Shown: in pieces, positions 23,444 through 31,002 of the stretch | Layout: every line of letters starts with the position of its first letter | Numbering within the stretch: position 1 is the first letter of the stretch | Assembly: GCA_030531495.1 (NCBI GenBank) | Contig: JAUNNJ010000018.1 | Location: forward strand, 1-33,474 | Direction of reading: 5' to 3' | Length of the DNA stretch: 33,474 nt | Source: Bacteroidales bacterium | Lineage (GTDB): Bacteria > Bacteroidota > Bacteroidia > Bacteroidales > Muribaculaceae | Notes under the pieces: generated by a model | Told to the model about the DNA's origin: nothing | The model's input: the letters and a program-made list of their open reading frames with translations, nothing else | Databases searched by the model: none | Made by a program: the position numbers and the translations under genes

Positions 23444-23553
23444 AAGAAAAAGCCCAAAGATTCGTCATCTCTGGGCTCTATTTTTTTTGAAGTTCCACCT
23501 GCGAATTATTCGAAACCGAAATCCTCCACCATCTTGATAATTTCAGCATTCTT
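23444..23553. repeat. 110-bp direct repeat, copy 2
   Basis: This is the intact partner of the copy at 21742-21851: it covers the 3' end of the YARHG gene (from about 23553 to its stop at 23506) and the terminator below it. Four base differences separate the copies, including one in the terminator stem that keeps pairing (G-U changed to A-U). Confidence 0.92.
23447..23477 (-). terminator. Terminator of the four-gene exported-protein operon
   Basis: On the minus strand AGCCCAGAGAT pairs with AATCTTTGGGCT (11 bp, one G-U), followed by TTTTTCTT. It begins 29 bases after the YARHG stop codon. Confidence 0.8.
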
Positions 23554-24465
23554 CTTCTCCAATTCGGTGAGATTTACCGCCTCGTTGCGAACAAGGGCGT
23601 TATACCATGGTTGCTGGTTGAAATAGGTGGTGAGGTCATCGCTCTGGAATCCCCAGCCTCTGCGAGCGAAAATCTCGTTACGCATCAGACGGAGAGTGGC
23701 TTTGTCGTACATGCTGAGCATGGCTGGGCTGAGCAACTTGAAGGCACACACCGACCATTTGCCGGCTGCATACGGCGATTTAGTGCGATTCAGCACTGCC
23801 ACCACATCGCCCACTTCTGCGCCTTCCACTTCACCATCTTGATAACCTATCAATTTGCACGCACGCAGATTGATGCCCTGAGCGGTGATATCCACCTTAT
23901 AGGCGGTGCCGTCGGCAAGCCGAATGATGTCGGAAGGCATCTCGTATTCCTTGACCACGGTGTAGTGCGGACTCGGGCCTTGCTGACCGATTTCGTATTT
24001 GCCGTCGTAGAAGAATATCCACTTTTTTCCAGTGTTCACATCTTCATATTGTCCGGCGAATGCCTCATAGCGGGTGCTGTTGATAAATTCCTCAAGCGAG
24101 CCACTAAACTGCTGAAGCATGGCCACAGCTTGGCCTTCTGCGCTGTAGCAAGTGAGCACATTGTGCCCTCCCACATTTTCAAACACCACCCTATCGCCTG
24201 CTTTGCAGTGCGAACCCATATACACATAATCGTCGCCATTCTGCGCAGGATGAATGGTGTACCTTTTTGGGGCTTTTTGCTTGAGCACGAATTTGAAACC
24301 GCCTTCGTGCAGTGTACCGCCTTCCATCACCACCTTGCCACCTTTTTTCACTGTGGCTTTGTAGAACGACATGCCATCGGTCCACATCGAGCCATTTGCC
24401 ACTTGGGCATTTATGGTCATAGCACATACAGCTGCCATCACCACAGCTATCAGAAATTGCTTCAT
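23506..24465 (-). CDS. Secreted YARHG-domain protein
   Basis: 319 residues with a signal peptide (MKQFLIAVVMAAVCAMTINAQ). The C-terminal part (about 250-312) is a YARHG domain: LRLMRNEIFARRGWGFQSDD, then YFNQQPWYN and LTELEKKNAEIIK. YARHG domains occur in secreted or surface proteins and often bind or modify extracellular targets, but their function is not settled. The rest (about 22-240) is beta-rich and unrecognised. It is the last gene of an operon of exported proteins, 14 bases after the beta-flower gene. Its 3' end is duplicated beyond the ATPase gene. Confidence 0.82.
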   Translation of the reverse strand: MKQFLIAVVMAAVCAMTINAQVANGSMWTDGMSFYKATVKKGGKVVMEGGTLHEGGFKFVLKQKAPKRYTIHPAQNGDDYVYMGSHCKAGDRVVFENVGGHNVLTCYSAEGQAVAMLQQFSGSLEEFINSTRYEAFAGQYEDVNTGKKWIFFYDGKYEIGQQGPSPHYTVVKEYEMPSDIIRLADGTAYKVDITAQGINLRACKLIGYQDGEVEGAEVGDVVAVLNRTKSPYAAGKWSVCAFKLLSPAMLSMYDKATLRLMRNEIFARRGWGFQSDDLTTYFNQQPWYNALVRNEAVNLTELEKKNAEIIKMVEDFGFE

Positions 24466-24479
24466 ATCAGAATCTCAAC

Positions 24480-24896
24480 TTAAAGAAGTTCGAAAAACAG
24501 AATGGCTGCTGCATATTTGCGCTTCACGCCACCTTCAAATTTGCCACGATACGACCCGCTGCGGTCGCGTATGGTGCCATCGCTCTCCACCTTGCCTCGG
24601 TAGGAGCCGCCGCGGTCGCGTAAAGTGCCGTCGCTTTCTATCTTGCCCATGTAGGAGCCACCGCGGTCGCGAATCGAGCCATCGCTCTCTATTTTACCCA
24701 GGTAGGAGCCGCCGCGGTCACGAACACTGCCGTCGCCTTCCACCTTGCCGCGGTAGGAGCCGCCACGGTCGCGAACGCTGCCATCGCTTTCCACTTTGCC
24801 CATATATGAGCCGCCACGGTCGCGCAGCGTCTGTGCATCCACAGTGGTGCACAGACCCGCTACCGCCATCAATAGAATAAATATAATTCGCTTCAT
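24480..24896 (-). CDS. Secreted repeat protein (5-fold beta-flower type)
   Basis: 138 residues: a signal peptide (about 1-21), then six tandem 17-residue units (26-127) with the consensus DRGGSYxGKxESDGxxR, and a short hydrophobic end. Each unit likely forms two beta strands; such repeats close into a small flower-like fold, and I recall similar Bacteroides proteins annotated as 5-fold beta-flower proteins. The final unit is degenerate (DRSGSYRGKFEGG). No function is known. It lies between a lipoprotein gene (52-base gap) and the YARHG gene (14-base gap). Confidence 0.75.
   Translation of the reverse strand: MKRIIFILLMAVAGLCTTVDAQTLRDRGGSYMGKVESDGSVRDRGGSYRGKVEGDGSVRDRGGSYLGKIESDGSIRDRGGSYMGKIESDGTLRDRGGSYRGKVESDGTIRDRSGSYRGKFEGGVKRKYAAAILFFELL
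24516..24821. repeat. Six 51-bp tandem coding repeats
   Basis: Six in-frame 51-bp units encode the 17-residue repeat of the beta-flower-like protein. The core CCGCGGTCGCG (codons for Asp-Arg-Gly, read on the opposite strand) is kept in most units. Such arrays can change copy number by slippage. Confidence 0.88.
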
Positions 24897-24948
24897 TTTC
24901 TGCTTTAGTTATTTGTATGTCGGTTTGACTACCTACATCCTGAAAGGT

Positions 24949-25518
24949 TTATTTCTTGTACTTCAAAGATTTGATAATCTTATCCACTTCCTCCTCAAAT
25001 TCCTTCTTGCGGTCAGTGCCGTAGGTGAAGGCGATTTCGTATTTGGTTTTGCCCACATACTTATAGTAGAGCGCACGATAGCCGAATTGGTCGGTCCACT
25101 TTGCAATCAGTTCATCGTCTTTCACATCCTTTTGGAGCAGTTTTTCGCCATTTGCCTCATCCACAGTGATGAATGCTGCATCCATTTCAAGCGACTCCTT
25201 CACTGTTGCCACCTTTGAAGATTGGTCGGAAGCCTGCATGTCAACCATGCAGCCCTGGTTGATATACACCTTTCCGCCACGTTCTTCTTCCATTTGCTTG
25301 TCGTCGTTCTGAGGGTGGAAACCTTCGGGGAGCGAAACGCTGAAACCGAATTTCTCGTTCTCGTAAACCACACCCCCGTTGAATGTTACTTCATCGGCAG
25401 CTTCTGCTTCCGAAACCTCTGTACTACTTGATGCACCACTTTCGGCACCACCTTTACTACAAGAATATGCTGCCATGCACATAGCCATAGCGGCAATAAT
25501 CAATAAAATCTTCTTCAT
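24949..25518 (-). CDS. Lipoprotein of unknown function
   Basis: 189 residues with a lipoprotein signal (MKKILLIIAAMAMCMAAYSC, lipobox Cys at 20) and a low-complexity Ser/Glu/Ala linker (about 23-43). The folded part (about 45-186) contains GGVVYENEKFGFSVSLPEGF, a phrase found in many small envelope proteins that resemble PsbP or DUF1795-like folds, and ends in DKIIKSLKYKK. I cannot assign a family with confidence. It lies 25 bases after the first gene of the operon. Confidence 0.75.
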   Translation of the reverse strand: MKKILLIIAAMAMCMAAYSCSKGGAESGASSSTEVSEAEAADEVTFNGGVVYENEKFGFSVSLPEGFHPQNDDKQMEEERGGKVYINQGCMVDMQASDQSSKVATVKESLEMDAAFITVDEANGEKLLQKDVKDDELIAKWTDQFGYRALYYKYVGKTKYEIAFTYGTDRKKEFEEEVDKIIKSLKYKK

Positions 25519-25543
25519 AATTGATGTTATTTCAAATATTAAA

Positions 25544-26323
25544 CTATTTCAACTCCACAAACTCTTTCCCTGTGTTCTTGCACTGCATATAGAGTGCCGA
25601 TGCCGACCACATCTTGTAGTGGTCGCCACCTTCTGGAAGGAACACCTGGACAGGGCGTTGGTGCGAATCCCATCCATCGCCCATCACATAGATATAGAGG
25701 CAAGTGCCGAGGTCGCTGATTTGCACTTTCTCGTGCTTGTTCACGCTGGCCTTCATCTCGATAGTGTAAGGAGATTGAGGTTGATAGCCATTTTCTGCCG
25801 ATGCACCTTTGAGCACTGCCGCTGGCAAATAACGCTGGCCATATTTGTCGTTCTGCTTCCACGAGCGCACTTTCTCGCCAACGCCACGCTTCATTTCGCC
25901 GGCACAGCCGCTGCTGCACAGCAAATCCACACACTTTTCGCCCGCTTCTGCATCGCGGAAATAGATTTCCATAGCCATTGTGGCCAAAGCCACAGTGCCC
26001 TGTGGAGTTTTGCCCAAGAAATTTTTATACAAATCTGCAAACTCATCATACGAAGCGGGGAAACCCGTGAAGGTCACCACCCCCGAAGCGTTGGCGTTGT
26101 ATTCCTCTGCTGAGAAATCGCCTTTGCTTGTATAGGTGTTGCCACCGAGTTGGTATTCATTCTCGCCCACGAGCTTACCACTCACAGCCACAGGCTTTTC
26201 TGCCACTTGCGATGTGTTACCTTGCACAGAAGCCACATTCTGTCCATTCTGCGCACCTTGCTTGCATCCTACCAGCGCCAAAGCCGCCATCAAAATAAAT
26301 GCTTTACTAATCCTATTCATCAT
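25544..26323 (-). CDS. Lipoprotein, DUF6935-like
   Basis: 259 residues. Lipobox LVGC puts the lipidated Cys at about 20; a disordered Gln/Asn/Ser/Val region follows to about 45. The body includes FTGFPASYDEFADLYKNFLGKTPQGTVALATMAMEIYFRDAEAGEKCVDLL (about 85-135, quoted here only in outline as a helical pair) and a beta-rich C-terminal half ending in KNTGKEFVELK. It resembles proteins I know as DUF6935, but this is memory, not a search. Two cysteines near LLCSSGCAGE could form a disulfide. First gene of the exported-protein operon. Confidence 0.72.
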   Translation of the reverse strand: MMNRISKAFILMAALALVGCKQGAQNGQNVASVQGNTSQVAEKPVAVSGKLVGENEYQLGGNTYTSKGDFSAEEYNANASGVVTFTGFPASYDEFADLYKNFLGKTPQGTVALATMAMEIYFRDAEAGEKCVDLLCSSGCAGEMKRGVGEKVRSWKQNDKYGQRYLPAAVLKGASAENGYQPQSPYTIEMKASVNKHEKVQISDLGTCLYIYVMGDGWDSHQRPVQVFLPEGGDHYKMWSASALYMQCKNTGKEFVELK

Positions 26324-26361
26324 TTCTATTAAAATTGATATTTAAGCTTTTTATTCTATCA

Positions 26362-26369
26362 CAAATATA
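26362..26369 (-). promoter_or_regulatory. -7 box of the exported-protein operon
   Basis: The minus strand reads TATATTTG, 38 bases before the start codon at 26323. No clear -33 box is seen at the expected spacing. The region 26324-26493 carries divergent promoters. Confidence 0.5.
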
Positions 26370-26433
26370 AAACATTAATTTGAAATAACATAAACACATG
26401 AAAAAAAATCGCACTAATTCAATATAAATTCCC

Positions 26434-26441
26434 TATCTTTG
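26434..26441 (+). promoter_or_regulatory. -7 box of the dockerin-tailed gene
   Basis: TATCTTTG matches TAnnTTTG and lies 52 bases before ATG 26494. A -33 TTTG is absent at the expected distance, so expression may depend on an activator. Confidence 0.5.
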
Positions 26442-26493
26442 CAAAATTATTAAGCTATTGACGGATAAATATCAATTTTTAAACCCCAACTAT

Positions 26494-28554
26494 ATGAAGA
26501 AAACATTACTATTCTTTGCTATTGCCCTGATGGCTTTTGCCAACTCATGGGCAGGCACAGCAACGTTCGACTTCAACGCCAACGGTGCTGCTCTGTTTGG
26601 CTTCTCTGAGCCATCATCTTCGTCGTCGACAGCCGGCGACATCACTGCCGAAAGCACTGCCACAGTGGATGGCGTGACGCTGAAAGTGGGCATCAGCACC
26701 ACCAACACAGTGAATCGCCTATATCTTGACTACAACGGTGGCGTGCAACTCCGCGTCTACAGTGGTCCTGTCACCATTTCTGCTCCTGCAGGAAAGAAAG
26801 TTCAGTCGGTTGTGTTCACTAACACTCGCTGGAGCGCACCAACCTGCTCCACCGGCAGTTTCGTGCAAGAAGCCTCTTGGGCTGGCGACGCAGCCTCTGT
26901 GAAATTTGATTTCGGAGGCCAAAGCCGTATCGACAAAATCGTGGTTACATACACCGATGGCTCAAGCGATCCAGGCTCTGATGTGACCGAAATCAACACT
27001 TTCTACAACCTTGGCACCACCCTTGCCGACAACACCGAATTCAAATTCACTGGCAATGCCTTTGTGGTTTACAAGAACGGCAAGTACAACTATGTGCGCA
27101 ACATCGACTCTGAAGGCTATGGCTATTCAGCCCTCATCTTCGGCGACCTTAACCCTTCATACGAAGTGGGCGACTACATTCCTGCTGGATGGAAAGGCAA
27201 AAAGACTACCTACAGGAGCCAAACAGAAATCACTGATGTGACTGGCAACACCGCTTCCACTATGCAAGCCGAGGAAGACGACGCAGAGCCATTCGACTAT
27301 AGCGGATATGTAGGCTATTTCAGCGAATATCCTCTCGAAGACTACGAGAACGACTACTGCACATTCACAGCTGTCAACCTCTCTGCTGTCGACGACAAGG
27401 GTTACTTCACCATCAGCGAAGAAGAATACGATGAAGAGGACGAAGCGTTCACCGCTTCGCTCCAAGGTTTCAACAAATTCAAAGTTGATTTCCCAACAAA
27501 TGTCAAAGACCAATTGTTTGATGTGACAGGCCTGCTCGTTCACTACAACCAGGCTGTACAATTCGTGCCTACCGAAATCGCGCCTACCGACACTTCTATG
27601 CCATTGTGGAAAATTTGGTACACTGGTGAAGATGGCGACGAAGTCATTGTTAGCGACACTCTCTTCGTGGTGGCTGCTACCAAGGCCAACGAAATTGAAG
27701 CCAACAGCAAGAACTTCATCTATGTGACCGACAACGCTACCCAAATTCTCGACGACACATATGCCGAATGGGGATGGGTTGAATGGATTGATTGGAGTCC
27801 CGACTTCATTGCACTCGACTGTGGCAACAACACCGAACTCTACAACAAGGTGGCTGCCATGAAGTGCATCGCTCCAAAAACTGTGAGCGGCACACTCATG
27901 GACAACTGGACCAACCCTCGCCTCTTGCTTGATGCGGCTCCAGAAGAACTCACCGACTGCAAGTTCCCAACTTTAGCTCTCAGAAACTTGGCATTAAGCG
28001 ACACCATCTACAGCAATGGTCACGAAGTGGCATACATCAGTGGCTATTACCTCCAAAAGGACGGCAAGGAATTCCTCGCTGGCAACAATGGCGTGGATGC
28101 AGAACTCTTCCAACCTATCGAACTTGACCGCCGCTACATCGGCGACTTGGCATTGACCAATGGCAACTTCTACGAAGTGAAGGCTGTGGTGAAGCAAAAA
28201 GAGCCATGGGAAAGCGATGACGAATTTGCACCAGCACACGCTCCTGCAAAGAAGGGTGCTCCAGCCAAGATGACCAAGACTGCAAAGAAGGCAGCAAAGA
28301 AGGCACGCCGCAAAATGTCGATGTACGCCGACAATTATTATGAAAACTACCTCATCTGCCCTCTCGAAGTGAAGTCGGCAGCTATTCTTGGCTATATCGA
28401 TGGCAACGGTGAAGTGAACGTGAGCGATGTCACTGCACTCATCAACAAGATTCTCGGCAGCGCATCATTCAGCGACGCAGTGTGCGACATCAACGGCGAC
28501 GGCGTGGTGAACGTATCCGACGTTACCGCCCTCATCAACCTCATCCTCGGCTAA
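26494..28554 (+). CDS. Large secreted protein with C-terminal dockerin-like repeats
   Basis: 686 residues from MKKTLLFF, with a signal peptide (about 1-20, ending NSWAG). The N-terminal part (about 20-160) looks like a beta-sandwich (ATFDFNANGAALFGF; YLDYNGGVQLRVYSGPVTI). The middle is acidic with no recognised domain. A lysine/alanine-rich stretch (about 580-610) precedes two calcium-loop repeats: YIDGNGEVNVSDVTALINKI and DINGDGVVNVSDVTALINLI at the very C-terminus. In Bacteroidales such dockerin-like tails replace the more usual sorting domains; cohesin partners are not known. The shorter ATG is chosen because the upstream codons precede the signal peptide. Confidence 0.85.
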   Translation: MKKTLLFFAIALMAFANSWAGTATFDFNANGAALFGFSEPSSSSSTAGDITAESTATVDGVTLKVGISTTNTVNRLYLDYNGGVQLRVYSGPVTISAPAGKKVQSVVFTNTRWSAPTCSTGSFVQEASWAGDAASVKFDFGGQSRIDKIVVTYTDGSSDPGSDVTEINTFYNLGTTLADNTEFKFTGNAFVVYKNGKYNYVRNIDSEGYGYSALIFGDLNPSYEVGDYIPAGWKGKKTTYRSQTEITDVTGNTASTMQAEEDDAEPFDYSGYVGYFSEYPLEDYENDYCTFTAVNLSAVDDKGYFTISEEEYDEEDEAFTASLQGFNKFKVDFPTNVKDQLFDVTGLLVHYNQAVQFVPTEIAPTDTSMPLWKIWYTGEDGDEVIVSDTLFVVAATKANEIEANSKNFIYVTDNATQILDDTYAEWGWVEWIDWSPDFIALDCGNNTELYNKVAAMKCIAPKTVSGTLMDNWTNPRLLLDAAPEELTDCKFPTLALRNLALSDTIYSNGHEVAYISGYYLQKDGKEFLAGNNGVDAELFQPIELDRRYIGDLALTNGNFYEVKAVVKQKEPWESDDEFAPAHAPAKKGAPAKMTKTAKKAAKKARRKMSMYADNYYENYLICPLEVKSAAILGYIDGNGEVNVSDVTALINKILGSASFSDAVCDINGDGVVNVSDVTALINLILG

Positions 28555-28666
28555 GAGGATGAGCTCGGCAAGGGGAGCAGCGGTGTGTCAGCGTAGCTGG
28601 CGCCGCGAATAGCGACCCTTGTCAACACTCCATCATCCTCGGCTAATTCAAGAAGAGTAATAAATG

Positions 28667-28743
28667 TCAAGAATTAAGGAATTAAAGAATTTTTTATCAG
28701 AATTGAATCAAGCCTAATATTTCTTTAATTCTTTAATTCTTGA
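28667..28743 (+). terminator. Long inverted repeat, probable terminator
   Basis: Arms 28667-28689 and 28721-28743 are 23 bases each and complementary except for one position; they consist of TTAATTC/GAATTAA phrases. The loop is 31 bases. No proper T-run follows, so the terminator function is weaker than the pairing. It lies 112 bases after the dockerin-tailed gene. The gap 28555-28959 holds no supported gene. Confidence 0.5.
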
Positions 28744-28820
28744 TTATGATTTTGGAATATTGGCCGCCTCCTGGTATCTCGGGAAGCGGCTTTTTTTTGC
28801 GGTGAAGCATCCACTGAGCC

Positions 28821-28883
28821 CTCCGGGTCCTCCAATCCCTCCGAGTTCTCCGGACTCTCCGGACACTCCGGATTCTCCGAAAG
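28821..28883. repeat. 9-bp degenerate tandem repeat (7 units)
   Basis: Seven consecutive nine-base units begin with CTCC, and six of them continue with G (CTCCGGNNN or CTCCGANNN). The last three positions vary freely. The same unit is at 15281-15316. A TCTAAY-rich run follows (28889-28930). No open frame covers either. Confidence 0.75.
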
Positions 28884-28935
28884 ACTGCATCTAACATCTA
28901 ATTTCTAATCTCTAACTTCTAACCTACAACTTCTT

Positions 28936-28967
28936 ATTGTGAATGTGGAGAATAATTCCTAACTTTG
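28936..28967 (+). promoter_or_regulatory. Promoter of DUF4199-GT2-DUF6452-DUF6048 genes
   Basis: ATTG at 28936-28939 and TAACTTTG at 28960-28967 are 20 bp apart. The start of transcription near 28974 lies beyond the ATG at 28969, which rules against that codon. Confidence 0.6.
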
Positions 28968-28989
28968 CATGTTGCAAACTATGCATGAT

Positions 28990-29532
28990 ATGGAGCACCA
29001 GAAGAGTCTTTTCAAGCAAGCGGCTGATTGGGGATTGCCCTTTGGCATCTACCTGTCGGTGATGGCGTCGGGATTCATCTTCTCCGACAAGCACATCGCC
29101 ATTTCAGCCTTTGCGCTGGCCATGGTTCTGGTGATTCCGTTTCTCATCTACCGCTGGTTGAAGAAGCGATACAATGCCGAGGGTGGCAAATCGTCGTTTT
29201 CCAACCTTTGGATGATGGGCATCCTCATTTTTATGGGGGGCTCGCTCATTGCCAGCGGGGTGAGCTATGCGGTGATTGAATTTCTGCGACCCAACTACTT
29301 TTACGAGCAGGCGCAACATTTAATCACGCAATACGAACAGGCACCCGAACAATTTGCCGGCAACATGGAGGAGGTAATCAGTCTGCTCCGTCTGGTGATT
29401 GAAAAGCATGCAGCTCCACGCAGTGTGGAACTGGCGCTCACGGGATTCTGGGCGTGCTCGTTTGCCGGCTCTCTGTTGAGTGCCCTGATTGCGGCACTTA
29501 TCAAACTCACCGGCAAGCCACACAACGATTAA
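28990..29532 (+). CDS. DUF4199-type membrane protein
   Basis: 180 residues from MEHQKSLF. Four hydrophobic segments are visible (about 14-29, 35-51, 68-90 and 148-172), with an extended hydrophilic loop (about 92-145) between the third and fourth; the amphipathic start KQAADWGLPFG fits DUF4199. The function is unknown. In-frame ATGs also occur at 28969 and 28981, but the promoter position makes them unlikely. In Bacteroidetes a DUF4199 gene is often next to a GT2 glycosyltransferase gene, as here (40-base gap), so a role in handling a glycosylated lipid is plausible but inferred. Confidence 0.82.
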   Translation: MEHQKSLFKQAADWGLPFGIYLSVMASGFIFSDKHIAISAFALAMVLVIPFLIYRWLKKRYNAEGGKSSFSNLWMMGILIFMGGSLIASGVSYAVIEFLRPNYFYEQAQHLITQYEQAPEQFAGNMEEVISLLRLVIEKHAAPRSVELALTGFWACSFAGSLLSALIAALIKLTGKPHND

Positions 29533-29572
29533 ATAAAAATTACAACAATATATATAGATTACAAATTTCGAT

Positions 29573-30529
29573 ATGGATATTTCAGTAGTAGTTCCACTGT
29601 ACAACGAAGCCGAATCACTGCCCGAATTGGCAGAATGGATCGAGCGCGTGATGAAAGAAAACAACTATACCTATGAAGTGCTCATGATCAACGATGGTAG
29701 CACCGACAATTCATGGGAAGTGATTAAGGAACTTCATGAGAAAAACGAAAATATCAAGGGCGTGTGCTTCCGCCGCAACTACGGCAAGTCGCCTGCCCTC
29801 AACACTGGTTTTGAACGCGTGCAAGGCGATGTGGTCATCACTATGGACGCCGACCTTCAAGACAGCCCCGACGAAATTCCACATCTCTACAAGATGATTA
29901 TGGAAGAGGGCTACGACTTGGTGAGCGGCTGGAAGAAAAAACGCTACGACCCCAAAACCAAAACCATCCCAACAAAACTCTTCAACGCCACTGCGCGCAA
30001 AGTGAGTGGCATCAAAAACCTCCACGACTTCAACTGCGGCCTGAAGGCATATCGCCTTGAGGTGGTGAAGCACATTGAAGTGTATGGCGACATGCACCGC
30101 TATATCCCCTACCTCGCCAAGAATGCCGGCTACAGCAAAATCGGCGAACGCGTTGTGCAACACCAGGCTCGCAAATACGGTGTCACCAAGTTTGGCCTCG
30201 ACCGCTTTGTGAACGGTTACCTCGACTTGCTCACTCTCTGGTTCCAGACCAAGTTTGGAAAGAAGCCTATGCACTTCTTCGGCTTGCTCGGCTCGCTGAT
30301 GTTCTTCATCGGCCTCATCGCTGTGATGCTGGTGGGTGGCATCAAACTCTACAATCTCTACGCTGGCAACCACCCAATGCTCGTCACCCAGTCGCCCTAC
30401 TTCTACCTCTCACTTGTGTGCATGATTCTGGGCGTGCAACTCTTCCTGTGCGGCTTCCTCGGCGAACTCATCATCCGCCACTCTTCCGACCGCAATGAGT
30501 ATGAAATTTCTGAAGAAATCAAAAAATGA
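29573..30529 (+). CDS. Family 2 glycosyltransferase, polyprenyl-phosphate type
   Basis: 318 residues. The GT-A domain begins with DISVVVPLYNEAESLPEL and has NDGSTDNSW (about 40-48), the metal-binding DADLQD (about 92-97) and the region HQARKYGVTKFG (about 197-208). Two C-terminal membrane helices follow (about 233-259 and 276-303). This matches the DPM1/GtrB-like group that transfers a sugar from a nucleotide sugar to a polyprenyl phosphate on the inner membrane. The sugar is unknown. The stop overlaps the next start by four bases. Confidence 0.9.
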   Translation: MDISVVVPLYNEAESLPELAEWIERVMKENNYTYEVLMINDGSTDNSWEVIKELHEKNENIKGVCFRRNYGKSPALNTGFERVQGDVVITMDADLQDSPDEIPHLYKMIMEEGYDLVSGWKKKRYDPKTKTIPTKLFNATARKVSGIKNLHDFNCGLKAYRLEVVKHIEVYGDMHRYIPYLAKNAGYSKIGERVVQHQARKYGVTKFGLDRFVNGYLDLLTLWFQTKFGKKPMHFFGLLGSLMFFIGLIAVMLVGGIKLYNLYAGNHPMLVTQSPYFYLSLVCMILGVQLFLCGFLGELIIRHSSDRNEYEISEEIKK

Positions 30530-31002
30530 AAATAAAGTTCTCACATCTGGCATTTTGCGCACTTGCGCTTGTGGCTGTGCTGGCATTCAGCGCCTGCAGT
30601 AGTGATGGCTGCACCGACAACAGTTCGAGCCTGCCTTTGGCACAATTCTTTAAGGAAGGCAAGAATGTTAGTGTGACCAACATCAGCGTGCGTGGCATCG
30701 GTGCACCTGGCGACAGCATCCTCGTCAACAAGCAAACCGTGAACGAAGTGTATTTCCCGTTGCGCCCTTCCACCGACTTTTGCCAGTTTGAACTCAATTA
30801 CAACGTTGACGGTATCCCAACCGACACCATCAGCATTCGCTACAGTTCCAAGCCTGCATTTGCAAGCGTGGATTGCGGAGCGATGCTTAATTTCGAGATT
30901 TCTAAATTCGACTACACCCGCCACGCCATCGACTCAGTGGCTTTGGTGCGTCCCGTGGTCACCAACGAAAATGCAGTAACCTTTAGAATCTTCATGCGAT
31001 GA
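30526..31002 (+). CDS. DUF6452-type lipoprotein
   Basis: 158 residues with a lipoprotein signal (lipobox FSAC, Cys at about 24; next residues SSDGC). The remainder is beta-rich with FPLRPSTDFCQFELNY (about 76-91) and ISIRYSSKPAFASVDCGAML (about 101-120). Three further cysteines suggest a disulfide. It matches what I know as DUF6452, which in Bacteroidales is regularly followed by a DUF6048 gene, as here. Both boundaries are ATGA overlaps, so translation is tightly coupled. Function unknown; probably outer-membrane. Confidence 0.8.
   Translation: MKIKFSHLAFCALALVAVLAFSACSSDGCTDNSSSLPLAQFFKEGKNVSVTNISVRGIGAPGDSILVNKQTVNEVYFPLRPSTDFCQFELNYNVDGIPTDTISIRYSSKPAFASVDCGAMLNFEISKFDYTRHAIDSVALVRPVVTNENAVTFRIFMR

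Noticed and set aside
24516-24821. Regular repeats that might be a CRISPR array
   Set aside because: The units are contiguous 51-bp coding repeats without spacers, in frame with a signal-peptide gene.
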